Assembly (NCBI RefSeq): GCF_008831285.2
Contig: NC_045138.2
Coordinates: forward strand, 14,148,571 to 14,212,570
Length of the DNA stretch: 64,000 nt
Source: Nymphaea colorata
Taxonomy: Eukaryota; Streptophyta; Magnoliopsida; Nymphaeales; Nymphaeaceae
Reading direction: 5' to 3'
Positions 1 to 14,900 of this stretch are shown in pieces. The notes under the pieces were generated by a model that saw only the letters and a program-made list of their open reading frames with translations, had not been told where the DNA came from and ran no database searches. Each line of letters starts with the position of its first letter. The first letter of the stretch is position 1. The position numbers were made by a program, and so were the translations under genes.

Positions 1-3000
1 TCAAAAAGATAAAGGCTTCAACTTTAAATGTATGGATTGATTAAGTATGAAACCTTCCAACACTAGATCTTCTAGTACAGACTTTGAAGGTAATTTTCTT
101 ACATTGAGATGTCCTAATCTTCGATGACAATGATTATATCACTCATTTTGACAACACTATAATAACATAAATTGTTCATATAATCTGCCATTTCCCAAAT
201 CGTCCCTAAACAACCTCCTAGTTCGTGATCCCAGACCTAAGATTTATTTTGAAACAAAACAACATCTTAGCCACAATACATGATTTGTCAGATGTCAAAG
301 TCAATCAGACATGTTTTTGGATGAATGACTAGAATCAGATCGGATCGTAGATCAGGTGGATTGGATCAAAGGTTTCATCAAGGGGCACATGGATCAGAGG
401 TCAAACCTGATCCGGTTTAGATGTTGGATTTTGACCTTGAGCTTGGCATCTAAATCAGAAGTCTAATATGACCCGGTTTAGATGTTTGGTTTGAGTTCTA
501 AGTCTCAGGTCAAGATCAGAGGTCTAATCTGATCTGATTTAGATGTTGGATTTAGATTTTGGAAGTACGGTTTGGACAAAAGGTCTAATCTGATCAGTTT
601 TAGACGTTGGATTTGGATGTTGGATCAATGGACTAGATCAGAGGTCTAATCTGATTCGGTTTTGACATTGGAGTGGGGTAACTTCTAGTCCTACTCTTTG
701 ATGCAAATGTTTATGTCAATCATCCTATCAACACTATATAAGATATCGTTGGATGAGATAAAATTTTGATATAACAAACATCTCCTTTTCTAAAACCATT
801 CCTATTCAACTTCTCATACCAGTGACCTTACGCCCAACACTTGTTCGATGAGAAATCAATATAACAAATATGATCAAATATTCAGCAAACATCAAAGTTA
901 ACCAGATAGGTGATTTTGAATAATTAGTTTTAGATGTAACCGTAGATAAAGTACATAGGGTCAGAGGTTTGATCTAGTGGGATATGGATCAGATGTGAGA
1001 TTTCAACTTTGAAACCGGCTTATGGCTCAGAAGTTTAGTCTAACCCAACGTAAATGTTGCATTTGAATTTTAAATCTCATGTCAAGATCAGAGGTCTAAT
1101 CTGATCTAAGTTGTAGGTTAGATTTAGAATTTAGATCTATGGTTTGGATCAGAGGTCTCACCTGATCGGTACAAGGTGTGGGATTTAGACTTTGGATCCA
1201 TGGACTAGATCAGAGGTCTAACCTGATCTTGTTTAGATGTTGGATTTGGAATTCATGCCGAGTCTAGATACATAATCGACATTTTTTCAGGATGTACGGT
1301 GGCTTATAATCATCCCAATAAAAACGTTCAAAGGACATTGAAGTGAAAATGGATGTTTGTCAAAAAGATAAAGATTTCAACTTGTCATTATGCATTTCCA
1401 AAATATGAAACCTTCAACACAAAATCTTTTAATTGAGGCATTGAAGACAATTTTCTTAACTCGGGATCTCCTAACCTTTGGTACAAATGCTTATATCAAT
1501 CATTTTGACAACACAATACAACATGCCGTTGGATAACATAAATTGTCCATATAATAGAGATCTCCTTTTCCCAAACCATCCCTCATCAACTTCCTGGACC
1601 TATGATCCTAGACCTAACATTTATATGATGAGAAAACAAAATCAAAGCCATAATCCAAGATTTGACAAACATCAAAGATAGTCACATAGTTAGTTGGAAG
1701 AATCACCAGAATTAGAAGTGATCGTAGCTCAAGTGGATAGGATAAGAGGTTCCATCGAGCGACATATGGATTAGAGGTCTAATCTGATTCGGTTTCAATG
1801 TGGGATTTGGACTTGGGCTGAGTCTAAATACATAATCCACATTTTCTCATGATGTAGGGAGGCTTCTAATCATCCCAATGATCACCTTCAAAGGACAATG
1901 TAGTGGAAGCAGACGTTTGTCAAAAAGATAAAGGCTTCAAGTTTAAATGTATGGATTGATTAAGTATGAAACCTTCCAACACTAGATCTTCTAGTACAGA
2001 CTTTGAAGGTAATTTTCTTACATTGAGATGTCCTAATCTTCGATGACAATGATTATATCACTCATTTTGACAACACTATAATAACATAAATTGTTCATAT
2101 AATCTGCATCTCCATTTCCCAAACCATCGCTAATCAACCTCCTAGTTCGTGATCCCAGACCTAAGATTTATTTTGAAACAAAACAACATCTTAGCCACAA
2201 TACATGATTTGTTAGATGTCAAAGTCAATCAGACATGTATGTGGATGAATGACTAGAATTAGATCGGATCGTAGATCAGGTGGATTGGATCAAAGGCCTC
2301 ATCAAGTGGCATATGGATCAAAGGTCAAACCTGATCCGGTTTAGATGTGGGATTTGGACCTTGAGCTTGACATCTAGATCAGAAGTCTAATATGACCCGG
2401 TTTAGATGTCGGGTTTGAGTTCTACGTCTCAGGTCAAGATCAGAGGTCTAATCTGATCTGATTTAGATGTTGGATTTAGATTTTGGAAGTACGGTTTGGA
2501 TCAGAGGTCTAATCTGATCAGTTTTAGGTGTTGGATTTCGATGTTCGATCAATGGACTAGATCAAAGGTCTAATCTGATCCGTTTTGACGTTGGAGTGGG
2601 GTAACTTCTAATCATCCCAATAAACGAGTTCAAAGGACATTATACAGAAAATGGATATCTATAATAAATATAATGATTTCAATTTTCCATGTATGCATTT
2701 ATTATATATGAAATCTTCAACACAAGGTCTTTCAGTGGCAACATTAAATCTAATTTTCCAACATTGAGATGTCCTACTCTTTGACGCAATTGTTTATGTC
2801 AATCATCCTATCAACACTATATAAGATATCGTTGGATAAGATAAAATTTTGATATAACAAACATCTCCTTTTCTAAAACCATTCCTAATCAACTTCTCAT
2901 ACCAGTGACCTTACGCCCAACACTTGTTCGATGAGAAATCAATATAACAAATATGATCAAATATTCAGAAAACATCAAAGTTAACCAGATAGGTGATTTT

Positions 3001-6000
3001 GAATAATTAGTTTTAGATGTAACCGTAGATAAAGTACATAGGGTCAGAGGTTTGATCTAGTGGGATATGGATCAGATGTGAGATTTCAACTTTGAAACCG
3101 GCTTATGGCTCAGAAGTCTAATCTGACCCAACGTAAATGTTGCATTTGAATTTTAAATCTCATGTCAAGATCAGAGGTCTAATCTGATCTAAGTTGTAGG
3201 TTAGATTTAGAATTTAGATCTATGGTTTGGATCAGAGGTCTCACCTGATCGGTACAAGGTGTGGGATTTAGACTTTGGATCCATGGACTAGATCAGAGGT
3301 CTAACCTGATCTTGTTTAGATGTTGGATTTGGAATTCATGTCGAGTCTAGATACATAATCGACATTTTTTCAGGATGTACGGTGGCTTATAATCATCCCA
3401 ATAAAAACGTTCAAAGGACATTGAAGTGAAAATGGATGTTTGTCAAAAAGATAAAGATTTCAACTTGTCATTATGCATTTCCAAAATATGAAACCTTCAA
3501 CACATAATCTTTTAATTGAGGCATTGAAGACAATTTTCTTAACTCGGGATCTCCAAACCTTTGGTACAAATGCTTATATCAATCATTTTGACAACACAAT
3601 ACAACATGCCGTTGGATAACATAAATTGTCCATATAATAGAGATCTCCTTTTCCCAAACCATCCCTCATCAACTTCATGGACCTATGCTCCTAGACCTAA
3701 CATTTATATGATGAGAAAACAAAATCAAAGACATAATCCAAGATTTGACAAACATCAAAGATAGTCAGATAGTTAGTTGGAAGAATCGCCAGAATTAGAA
3801 GTGATCGTAGCTCAAGTGGATAGGATAAGAGGTTCCATCGAGCGACATATGGATCAGAGGTCTAATCTGATCCGGTTTCAATGTTGGATTTGGACTTGGG
3901 CAGAGTCTAAATACATAATCCACATTTTCTCATGATGTAGGGAGGCTTCTAATCATCCCAATGATCACCTTCAAAGGACAATGTAGTGGAAGCAGACGTT
4001 TGTCAAAAAGATAAAGGTTTCAACTTTAAATGTATGGATTGATTAAGTATGAAACCTTCCAACACTAGATCTTCTAGTACAGACTTTGAAGGTAATTTTC
4101 TTACATTGAGATGTCCTAATCTTCGATGCAAATGATTATATCACTCATTTTGACAACACTAAAATAACATAAATTGTCCATATAATCTGCATCTCCATTT
4201 CCCAAACCATCCCTAAACAACCTCCTAGTTCGTGATCCCAGACCTAAGATTTATTTTGAAACAAAATAACATCTTAGCCACAATACATGATTTGTCAGAT
4301 GTCAAAGTCAATCAGACATGTATTTGGATGAATGACTAGAATTAGATCGGATCGTAGATCAGGTGGATTGGATCAAAGGTTTCATCAAGGGGCACATGGA
4401 TCAGAGGTCAAACCTGATCCGGTTTAGATGTTGGAGTTGGACCTTGAGCTTGGCATCTAGATCAGAAGTCTAATATGACCCGGTTTAGATGTTGGATTTG
4501 AGTTCTAAGTCTCAGGTCAAGATCAGAGGTCTAATCTGATCTGATTTAGATGTTGGATTTAGATTTTGGAAGTACAGTTTGGACCAGAGGTCTAATCTGA
4601 TCAGTTTAAGGTGTTGGATTTAGATGTTGGATCAATGGACTAGATCAAAGGTCTAATCTGTTCCGATTTTGACGTTGTTGTGGGTAACTTCTAATCATCC
4701 CAATAAACAAGTTCAAAGGACATTATACAGAAAATGGATATCTATAATAAATATAATGATTTCAATTTTCCATGTATGCATTTATTATATATGAAATCTT
4801 CAACACAAGGTCTTTCAGTGGCAACATTAAATCTAATTTTCCAACATTGAGATGTCCTACTCTTTGACGCAATTGTTTATGTCAATCATCCTATCAACAC
4901 TATATAAGATATCGTTGGATAAGATAAACTTTTGATATAACAAACATCTCCTTTTCTAAAACCATTCCTAATCAACTTCTCAGACCAGTGACCTTACGCC
5001 CAACACTTGTTTGATGAGAAATCAATATAATAAATATGATCAAATATTCAGCAAACATCAAAGTTAACCAGATAGGTGATTTTGAATAATTAGATTTAGA
5101 TGTAACCATAGATAAAGCACATAGGGTCAGAGGTTTGATCTAGTGGGATATGGATCAGATGTGAGATTTCAACTTTGAAACCGGCTTATGGCTCAGAAGT
5201 CTAATCTGACCCAACGTAAATGTTGCATTTGAATTTTAAATCTCATGTCAAGATCAGAGGTCTAATCTGATCTAAGTTGTAGGTTAGATTTAAAATTTAG
5301 ATCTATGGTTTGGATCATAGGTCTCACCTGATCGGTACAAGGTGTGGGATTTAGACTTTGGATCCATGGACTAGATCAGAGGTCTAACCTGATCTTGTTT
5401 AGATGTTGGATTTGGAATTCATGCCGAGTCTAGATACATAATCGACATTTTTTCAGGATGTACGGTGGCTTATAATCATCCCAATAAAAACGTTCAAAGG
5501 ACATTGAAGTGAAAATGGATGTTTGTCAAAAAGATAAAGATTTCAACTTGTCATTATGCATTTCCAAATATGAAACCTTCAACACAAAATCTTTTAATTG
5601 AGGCATTGAAGACAATTTTCTTAACTCGGGATCTCCTAACCTTTGGTACAAATGCTTATATCAATCATTTTGACAACACAATACAACATGCCGTTGGATA
5701 ACATAAATTGTCCATATAATAGAGATCTCCTTTCCCAAACCATCCCTCATCAACTTCCTGGACCTATGATCCTAGACCTAACATTTATATGATGAGAAAA
5801 CAAAATCAAAGCCATAATCCAAGATTTGACAAACATCAAAGATAGTCAGATAGTTAGTTGGAAGAATCACCAGAATTAGAAGTGATCGTAGCTCAAGTGG
5901 ATAGGATAAGAGGTTCCATCGAGCGACATATGGATCAGAGGTCTAATCTGATCCGGTTTCAATGTTGGATTTGGACTTGGGCAGAGTCTAAATACATAAT

Positions 6001-9000
6001 CCACATTTTCTCATGATGTAGGGAGGCTTCTAATCATCCCAATGATCACCTTCAAAGGACAATGTAGTGGAAGCAGACGTTTGTCAAAAGATAAAGGTTT
6101 CAACTTTAAATGTATGGATTGATTAAGTATGAAACCTTCCAACACTAGATCTTCTAGTACAGACTTTGAAGGTAATTTTCTTACATTGAGATGTCCTAAT
6201 CTTCGATGCAAATGATTATATCACTCATTTTGACAACACTAAAATAACATAAATTGTCCATATAATCTGCATCTCCATTTCCCAAACCATCCCTAAACAA
6301 CCTCCTAGTTCGTGATCCCAGACCTAAGATTTATTTGAAACAAAATAACATCTTAGCCACAATACATGATTTGTCAGATGTCAAAGTCAATCAGACATGT
6401 ATTTGGATGAATGACTAGAATTAGATCGGATCGTAGATCAGGTGGATTGGATCAAAGGTTTCATCAAGGGGCACATGGATCAGAGGTCAAACCTGATCCG
6501 GTTTAGATGTTGGAGTTGGACCTTGAGCTTGGCATCTAGATCAGAAGTCTAATATGACCCGGTTTAGATGTTGGATTTGAGTTCTAAGTCTCAGGTCAAG
6601 ATGAGAGGTCTAATCTGATCTGATTTAGATGTTGGATTTAGATTTTGGAAGTACAGTTTGGACCAGAGGTCTAATCTGATCAGTTTAAGGTGTTGGATTT
6701 AGATGTTGGATCAATGGACTAGATCAAAGGTCTAATCTGTTGTTCCGATTTTGACGTTGTTGTGGGGTAACTTCTAATCATCCCAATAAACAAGTTCAAA
6801 GGACATTATACAGAAAATGGATATCTATAATAAATATAACGATTTCAATTTTCCATGTATGCATTTATTATATATGAAATCTTCAACACAAGGTCTTTCA
6901 GTGGCAACATTAAATCTAATTTTCCAACATTGAGATGTCCTACTCTTTGACGCAATTGTTTATGTCAATCATCCTATCAACACTATATAAGATATCGTTG
7001 GATAAGATAAACTTTTGATATAACAAACATCTCCTTTTCTAAAACCATTCCTAATCAACTTCTCAGACCAGTGACCTTACGCCCAACACTTGTTTGATGA
7101 GAAATCAATATAATAAATATGATCAATATTCAGCAAACATCAAAGTTAACCAGATAGGTGATTTTGAATAATTAGATTTAGATGTAACCATAGATAAAGC
7201 ACATAGGGTCAGAGGTTTGATCTAGTGGATATGGATCAGATGTGAGATTTCAACTTTGAAACCGGCTTATGGCTCAGAAGTCTAATCTGACCCAACGTAA
7301 ATGTTGCATTTGAATTTTAAATCTCATGTCAAGATCAGAGGTCTAATCTGATCTAAGTTGTAGGTTAGATTTAAAATTTAGATCTATGGTTTGGATCATA
7401 GGTCTCATCTGATCGGTACAAGGTGTGGGATTTAGACTTTGGATCCATGGACTAGATCAGAGGTCTAACCTGATCTGGTTTAGATGTTGGATTTGGAATT
7501 CAAGTGAGTCTAGATACGTAATCCACATTTTTTGGGATGTAGGCTGGCATATAATCATCCCAATAAAAACGTTCAAAGACATTGAAGTGAAAATGGATGT
7601 TTGTCAAAAGGATAAGATTTAAACTTGTCATTATGCATTTCAAAATATGAAACCTTCAACACATAATCTTTTAATTGAGGATTGACATTAAGACAATTTC
7701 TGTAACTCGGGATCTCCAAACTTGGTACAATGCTTATATCAATCATTTTGACAACCAATACAACATGCCGTTGGAATACATAAATTGTCCATATAATAGG
7801 AGATCTCCTTTTCCCAAACCATCCCTCATCAACTTCATGGACCTATGCTCCTAGACCTAACATTTATATGATGAGAAAACAAATCAAAGACATATCCAAG
7901 ATTTGACAAACATCAAAGATAGTCAGATAGTTAGTTGGAAGAATCGCCAGAATTAGAAGTGATCGTAGCTCAAGTGGGATAGGATAAGAGGTTCCATCGA
8001 GCGACATATGGATCAGAGGTCTAATCTGATCCGGTTTCATGTTGGATTTGACTTGGGTAGAGTCTAAATACATAATCCACATTTTCTCATGATGTAGGGA
8101 GGCTTCTAATCTCCAATGATCACCTTCAAAGGACATGTAGTGGAAGCAGACGTTTGTTCAAAAAGATAAAGGTTTCAACTTTAAATGTATGGATTGATTA
8201 AGTATGAACCTTCCAACACTAGATCTTCCAGTACAGACTTTGAAGGTAATTTCTTACATTGAGATGTCCTAATCTTCGATGCAAATGATTATATCACTCA
8301 TTTTGACAACACTAAATAACATAAATTGTCCATATAATCTGCATTCCATTTCCCAAACCATCCCTAAACAACCTCCTAGTTCGTGATCCCAGACCTAAGA
8401 TTTATTTTGAAACAAAATAACATCTTAGCCACAATACATGATTTGTCAGATGTCAAAGTCAATCAGACATGTATTTGGATGAATGAACTAGAATAGATCG
8501 GATCGTAGATCAGGTGGATTGGATCAAAGGTTTCATCAAGGGGCAATGGATCAGAAGTCAACCTGATCCGGTTTAGATGTTGGAGTTGGACCTTGAGCTT
8601 GGCATCTAGATCAGAAGTCTAATATGACCGGGTTTAGATGTTGGATTTGAGTTCTAAGTCTCAGGTCAAGATCAGAGTCTAATCTGATCTGATTTAGATG
8701 TTGGATTTAGATTTTGGAAGTACAGTTTGGACAGAGGTCTAATCTGATCAGTTTAAGGTGTTGGATTTAGATGTTGGATCAATGGACTAGATCAAGGTCT
8801 AATTGTTCCGATTTTGACGTTGTTGTGGGTAACTTCTAATCATCCCAATAAACAAGTTCAAAGGACATTATACAGAAAATGGATATCTATAATAAATATA
8901 ATGATTTCAATTTTCCATGTATGCATTTATTATATATGAAATCTTCAACACAAGGTCTTTCAGTGGCAACATTAAATCTAATTTTCCAACATTGAGATGT

Positions 9001-9763
9001 CCTACTCTTTGACGCAATTGTTTATTTCAATCATCCTATCAACACTATATAAGATATCGTTGGATAAGATAAACTTTTGATATAACAAACATCTCCTTTT
9101 CTAAAACCATTCCTAATCAACTTCTCAGACCAGTGACCTTATGCCCCAACACTTGTTTGATGAGAAATCAATATAACAAATATGATCAAATATTCAGCAA
9201 CATCAAAGTTAACCAGATAGGTGATTTTGAATAATTAGATTTAGATGTACCGATAAAGTACATAGGGTCAGAGGTTTGATCTAAGTGGATATGGATCAGA
9301 TGTGAGATTTCAACTTTGAAACCGGCTTATGGCTCAGAAGTCTAATCTGACCCAACGTAAAGTTGCATTTGAATTTTAAATCTCATGTCAAGATCAGAGG
9401 TCTAATCTGATCTAAGTTGTATTAGATTTAAAATTTAGATCTATGGTTTGGATCATAGGTCTCATCTGATCGGTACAAGGTGTGGGATTTAGACTTTGGA
9501 TCCATGGACTAGATCAGAGGTCTAACCTGATCTGTTTAGATGTTGGATTTGGAATTCAAGTTGAGTCTAGATACGTAATCCACATTTTTTTGGATGTAGG
9601 CTGGCATATAATCATCCCAATAAAAACGTTCAAAGGACATTGAAGTGAAAATGGATGTTTGTCAAAAGGATAAAGATTTAAACTTGTCATTATGCATTTC
9701 CAAAATATGAAACCTTCAACACATAATCTTTTAATTGAGGCATTGAAGACAATTTTCTTAACT
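1..9763 (+). repeat. Satellite array, about 2.08-kb higher-order repeat (left block)
   Basis: This is a head-to-tail tandem array without genes. A fixed anchor (TTGGTACAAATGC) recurs at 1478, 3561, 5643 and 7722, so the period is 2,079-2,083 bp. Within a unit, the anchor AATCATCCCA recurs at 1308, 1868, 2610 and 3391, giving three diverged monomers of about 560, 742 and 781 bp. Inside the monomers the inverted-repeat motif GATCAGA-N7-TCTGATC and its variants repeat about every 61 bp (for example 514, 575, 636). The block starts in a shortened unit lacking about 190 bp (junction near 690). From about 7400 to 9763 the copy shows many single-base deletions relative to its near-identical counterpart at 22.5-24.9 kb, which looks like unpolished sequence. 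The only open frames are about 60-90 aa long and recur by copying. I see no transposase, reverse transcriptase or other protein signature. Confidence 0.95.
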
Positions 9764-9863
9764 NNNNNNNNNNNNNNNNNNNNNNNNNNNNNNNNNNNNN
9801 NNNNNNNNNNNNNNNNNNNNNNNNNNNNNNNNNNNNNNNNNNNNNNNNNNNNNNNNNNNNNNN
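9764..9863. other. Assembly gap of exactly 100 N
   Basis: The run of exactly 100 N is the usual placeholder for a scaffold join of unknown size. Satellite lies on both sides, but orientation flips across the gap: forward before it, reverse after it. Confidence 0.99.
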
Positions 9864-11956
9864 CTCATCCAACGATATCTTATATAGTGTTGATAGGAAT
9901 GATTGACATAAACATTTGCATCAAAGAGTAGGACTAGAAGTTACCCCACTCCAATGTCAAAACCGAATCAGATTAGACCTCTGATCTAGTCCATTGATCC
10001 AACATCCAAATCCAACGTCTAAAACTGATTCAGATTAGACCTTTTGTCCAAACCGTACTTCCAAAATCTAAATCCAACATCTAAATCAGATCAGATTAGA
10101 CCTCTGATCTTGACCTGAGACTTAGAACTCAAACCAAACATCTAAACCGGGTCATATTAGACTTCTGATCTAGATGCCAGCTCAAGGTTCAAAATCCAAC
10201 ATCTAAACCGATCAGGTTTGACCTCTGATCCATGTTGCCCCTTGATGAAACCTTTGATCCAATCCACCTGATCTACGATCCGATCTGATTTCTAGTCATT
10301 CATCCAAATACATGTCTGATTGACTTTGACATCTGACAAATCATGTATTGTGGCTAAGATGTTGTTTTGTTTCAAAATAAATCTTAGGTCTGGGATCACG
10401 AACTAGGAGGTTGTTTAGGGACGGTTTGGGAAATGGCAGATTATATGAACAATTTATGTTATTATAGTGTTGTCAAAATGAGTGATATAATCATTTGCAT
10501 CGAAGATTAGGACATCTCAATGTAAGAAATTACCTTCAAAGTCTGTACTAGAAGATCTAGTGTTGGAAGGTTTCATACTTAATCAATCCATACATTTAAA
10601 GTTGAAACCTTTATCTTTTTGACAAACGTCTGCTTCCACTACATTGTCCTTTGAAGGTGATCATTGGGATGATTAGAAGCCTCCCTACATCATGAGAAAA
10701 TGTGGATTATGTATTTAGACTCTGCCCAAGTCCAAATCCAACATTGAAACCGGATCAGATTAGACCTCTGATCCATATGTCGCTCGATGGAACCTCTTAT
10801 CCTATCCACTTGAGCTACGATCACTTCTAATTCTGGCGATTCTTCCAACTAACTATCTGACTATCTTTGATGTTTGTCAAATCTTGGATTATGTCTTTGA
10901 TTTTGTTTTCTCATCATATAAATGTTAGGTCTAGGAGCATAGTCCATGAAGTTGATGAGGGATGGTTGGGAAAAGGAGATCTCTATTATATGGACAATTT
11001 ATGTTATCCAACGGCATGTTGTATTGTGTTGTCAAAATGATTGATATAGCATTTGTACCAAAGGTTAGGAGATCCCGAGTTAAGAAAATTGTCTTCAATG
11101 CCTCAATTAAAAGATTTTGTGTTGAAGGTTTCATATTTGGAAATGCATAATGACAAGTTGAAATCTTTATCTTTTTGACAAACATCCATTTTCACTTCAA
11201 TGTCCTTTGAACGTTTTTATTGGGATGATTATAAGCCACCGTACATCCTGAAAAATGTCGATTATGTATCTAGACTCGGCATGAATTCCAAATCCACATC
11301 TAAACAAGATCAGGTTAGACCTCTGATCTAGTCCATGGATCCAAAGTCTAAATCCCACACCTTGTACCGATCAGGTGAGACCTCTGATCCAAACCATAGA
11401 TCTAATTCTAAATCTAACCTACAACTTAGATCAGATTAGACCTCTGATCTTGACATGAGATTTAAAATTCAAATGCAACATTTACGTTGGGTCAGATTAG
11501 ACTTCTGAGCCATAAGCCGGTTTCAAAGTTGAAATCTCACATCTGATCCATATCCCACTAGATCAAACCTCTGACCCTATGTACTTTATCTACGGTTACA
11601 TCTAAAACTAATTATTCAAAATCACCTATCTGGTTAACTTTGATTGTTTGGCTGAATATTTGATCATATTTGTTATATTGATTTCTCATCGAACAAGTGT
11701 TGGGCGTAAGGTCACTGGTATGAGAAGTTGATTAGGAATGGTTTTAGAAAAGGAGATGTTTGTTATATCAAAATTTTATCTTATCCAACGATATCTTATA
11801 TAGTGTTGATAGGATGATTGACATAAACATTTGCATCAAAGAGTAGACTAGAAGTTACCCCACTCCAATGTCAAAACCGAATCAGATTAGACCTCTGAAC
11901 TAGTCCATTGATCCAACATCCAAATCCAACGTCTAAAACTGATCAGATTAGACCTT
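9864..11956 (-). repeat. Satellite unit in reverse orientation (left arm of a large inverted repeat)
   Basis: The reverse complement of this segment matches the forward satellite that follows it. The stretch 9864 to about 11866 pairs with 11957 to about 13955, leaving a central spacer of about 90 bp. Variants are shared between the arms, including the form of the unit that lacks about 190 bp. A roughly 2-kb near-perfect palindrome lying directly at a contig end is typical of a foldback read artefact, but a real inverted satellite unit cannot be excluded from sequence alone. Confidence 0.9.
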
Positions 11957-14900
11957 GGAGTGGGGTAACTTCTAGTCCTACTCTTTGATGCAAATGTTTA
12001 TGTCAATCATCCTATCAACACTATATAAGATATCGTTGGATAAGATAAAATTTTGATATAACAACATCTCCTTTTCTAAAACCATTCCTAATCAACTTCT
12101 CATACCAGTGACCTTACGCCCAACACTTGTTCGATGAGAAATCAATATAACAAATATGATCAATATTCAGCAAACATCAAAGTTAACCAGATAGGTGATT
12201 TTGAATAATTAGTTTTAGATGTAACCGTAGATAAAGTACATAGGGTCAGAGGTTTGATCTAGTGGGATATGGATCAGATGTGAGATTTCAACTTTGAAAC
12301 CGGCTTATGGCTCAGAAGTCTAATCTGACCCAACGTAAATGTTGCATTTGAATTTTAAATCTCATGTCAAGATCAGAGGTCTAATCTGATCTAAGTTGTA
12401 GGTTAGATTTAGAATTTAGATCTATGGTTTGGATCAGAGGTCTCACCTGATCGGTACAAGGTGTGGGATTAGACTTTGGATCCATGGACTAGATCAGAGG
12501 TCTAACCTGATCTTGTTTAGATGTTGGATTTGGAATTCATGCCGAGTCTAGATACATAATCGACATTTTTCAGGATGTACGGTGGCTTATAATCATCCCA
12601 ATAAAAACGTTCAAAGGACATTGAAGTGAAAATGGATGTTTGTCAAAAAGATAAAGATTTCAACTTGTCATTATGCATTTCCAAAATATGAAACCTTCAA
12701 CACAAAATCTTTTAATTGAGGCATTGAAGACAATTTTCTTAACTCGGGATCTCCTAACCTTTGGTACAAATGCTTATATCAATCATTTGACAACACAATA
12801 CAACATGCCGTTGGATAACATAAATTGTCCATATAATAGAGATCTCCTTTTCCCAAACCATCCCTCATCAACTTCATGGACCTATGCTCCTAGACCTAAC
12901 ATTTATATGATGAGAAAACAAAATCAAAGACATAATCCAAGATTGACAAACATCAAAGATAGTCAGATAGTTAGTTGGAAGAATCGCCAGAATTAGAAGT
13001 GATCGTAGCTCAAGTGGATAGGATAAGAGGTTCCATCGAGCGACATATGGATCAGAGGTCTAATCTGATCCGGTTTCAATGTTGGATTTGGACTTGGGCA
13101 GAGTCTAAATACATAATCCACATTTTCTCATGATGTAGGGAGGCTTCTAATCATCCCAATGATCACCTTCAAAGGACAATGTAGTGGAAGCAGACGTTTG
13201 TCAAAAAGATAAAGGTTTCAACTTTAAATGTATGGATTGATTAAGTATGAAACCTTCCAACACTAGATCTTCTAGTACAGACTTTGAAGGTAATTTTCTT
13301 ACATTGAGATGTCCTAATCTTCGATGCAAATGATTATATCACTCATTTTGACAACACTATAATAACATAAATTGTTCATATAATCTGCCATTTCCCAAAC
13401 CGTCCCTAAACAACCTCCTAGTTCGTGATCCCAGACCTAAGATTTATTTTGAAACAAAACAACATCTTAGCCACAATACATGATTTGTCAGATGTCAAAG
13501 TCAATCAGACATGTATTTGGATGAATGACTAGAATCAGATCGGATCGTAGATCAGGTGGATTGGATCAAAGGTTTCATCAAGGGGCACATGGATCAGAGG
13601 TCAAACCTGATCCGGTTTAGATGTTGGATTTTGACCTTGAGCTTGGCATCTAGATCAGAAGTCTAATATGACCCGGTTTAGATGTTTGGTTTGAGTTCTA
13701 AGTCTCAGGTCAAGATCAGAGGTCTAATCTGATCTGATTTAGATGTTGGATTTAGATTTTGGAAGTACGGTTTGGACAAAAGGTCTAATCTGATCAGTTT
13801 TAGACGTTGGATTTGGATGTTGGATCAATGGACTAGATCAGAGGTCTAATCTGATTCGGTTTTGACATTTGGAGTGGGGTAACTTCTAGTCCTACTCTTT
13901 GATGCAAATGTTTATGTCAATCATCCTATCAACACTATATAAGATATCGTTGGATGAGATAAAATTTGATATAACAAACATCTCCTTTTCTAAAACCATT
14001 CCTAATCAACTTCTCATACCAGTGACCTTACGCCCAACACTTGTTCGATGAGAAATCAATATAACAAATATGATCAATATTCAGCAAACATCAAAGTTAA
14101 CCAGATAGGTGATTTTGAATAATTAGTTTTAGATGTAACCGTAGATAAAGTACATAGGGTCAGAGGTTTGATCTAGTGGGATATGGATCAGATGTGAGAT
14201 TTCAACTTTGAAACCGGCTTATGGCTCAGAAGTTAATCTAACCCAACGTAAATGTTGCATTTGAATTTTAAATCTCATGTCAAGATCAGAGGTCTAATCT
14301 GATCTAAGTTGTAGGTTAGATTTAGAATTTAGATCTATGGTTTGGATCAAGGTCTCATCTGATCGGTACAAGGTGTGAGATTTAGACTTTGGATCCATGG
14401 ACTAGATCAGAGGTCTAACCTGATCTTGTTTAGATGTTGGATTTGGAATTCATGCCGAGTCTAGATACATAATCGACATTTTTTCAGGATGTACGGTGGC
14501 TTATAATCATCCCAATAAAAACGTTCAAAGGACATTGAAGTGAAAATGGATGTTTGTCAAAAAGATAAAGATTTCACTTGTCATTATGCATTTCCAAAAT
14601 ATGAAACCTTCAACACAAAATCTTTTAATTGAGGCATTGAAGACAATTTTCTTAACTCGGATCTCCTAACCTTTGGTACAAATGCTTATATCAATCATTT
14701 TGACAACACAATACAACATGCCGTTGGAAACATAAATTGTCCATATAATAGAGATCTCCTTTTCCCAAACCATCCCTCATCAACTTCCTGGACCTATGAT
14801 CCTAGACCTAACATTATATGATGAGAAAACAAATCAAAGCCATAATCCAAGATTTGACAAACATCAAAGATAGTCACATAGTTAGTTGGAAGAATCACCA

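Noticed and set aside
9690-9931. Open frames reading through the N gap
   Set aside because: They exist only because N codons are translated as unknown residues.
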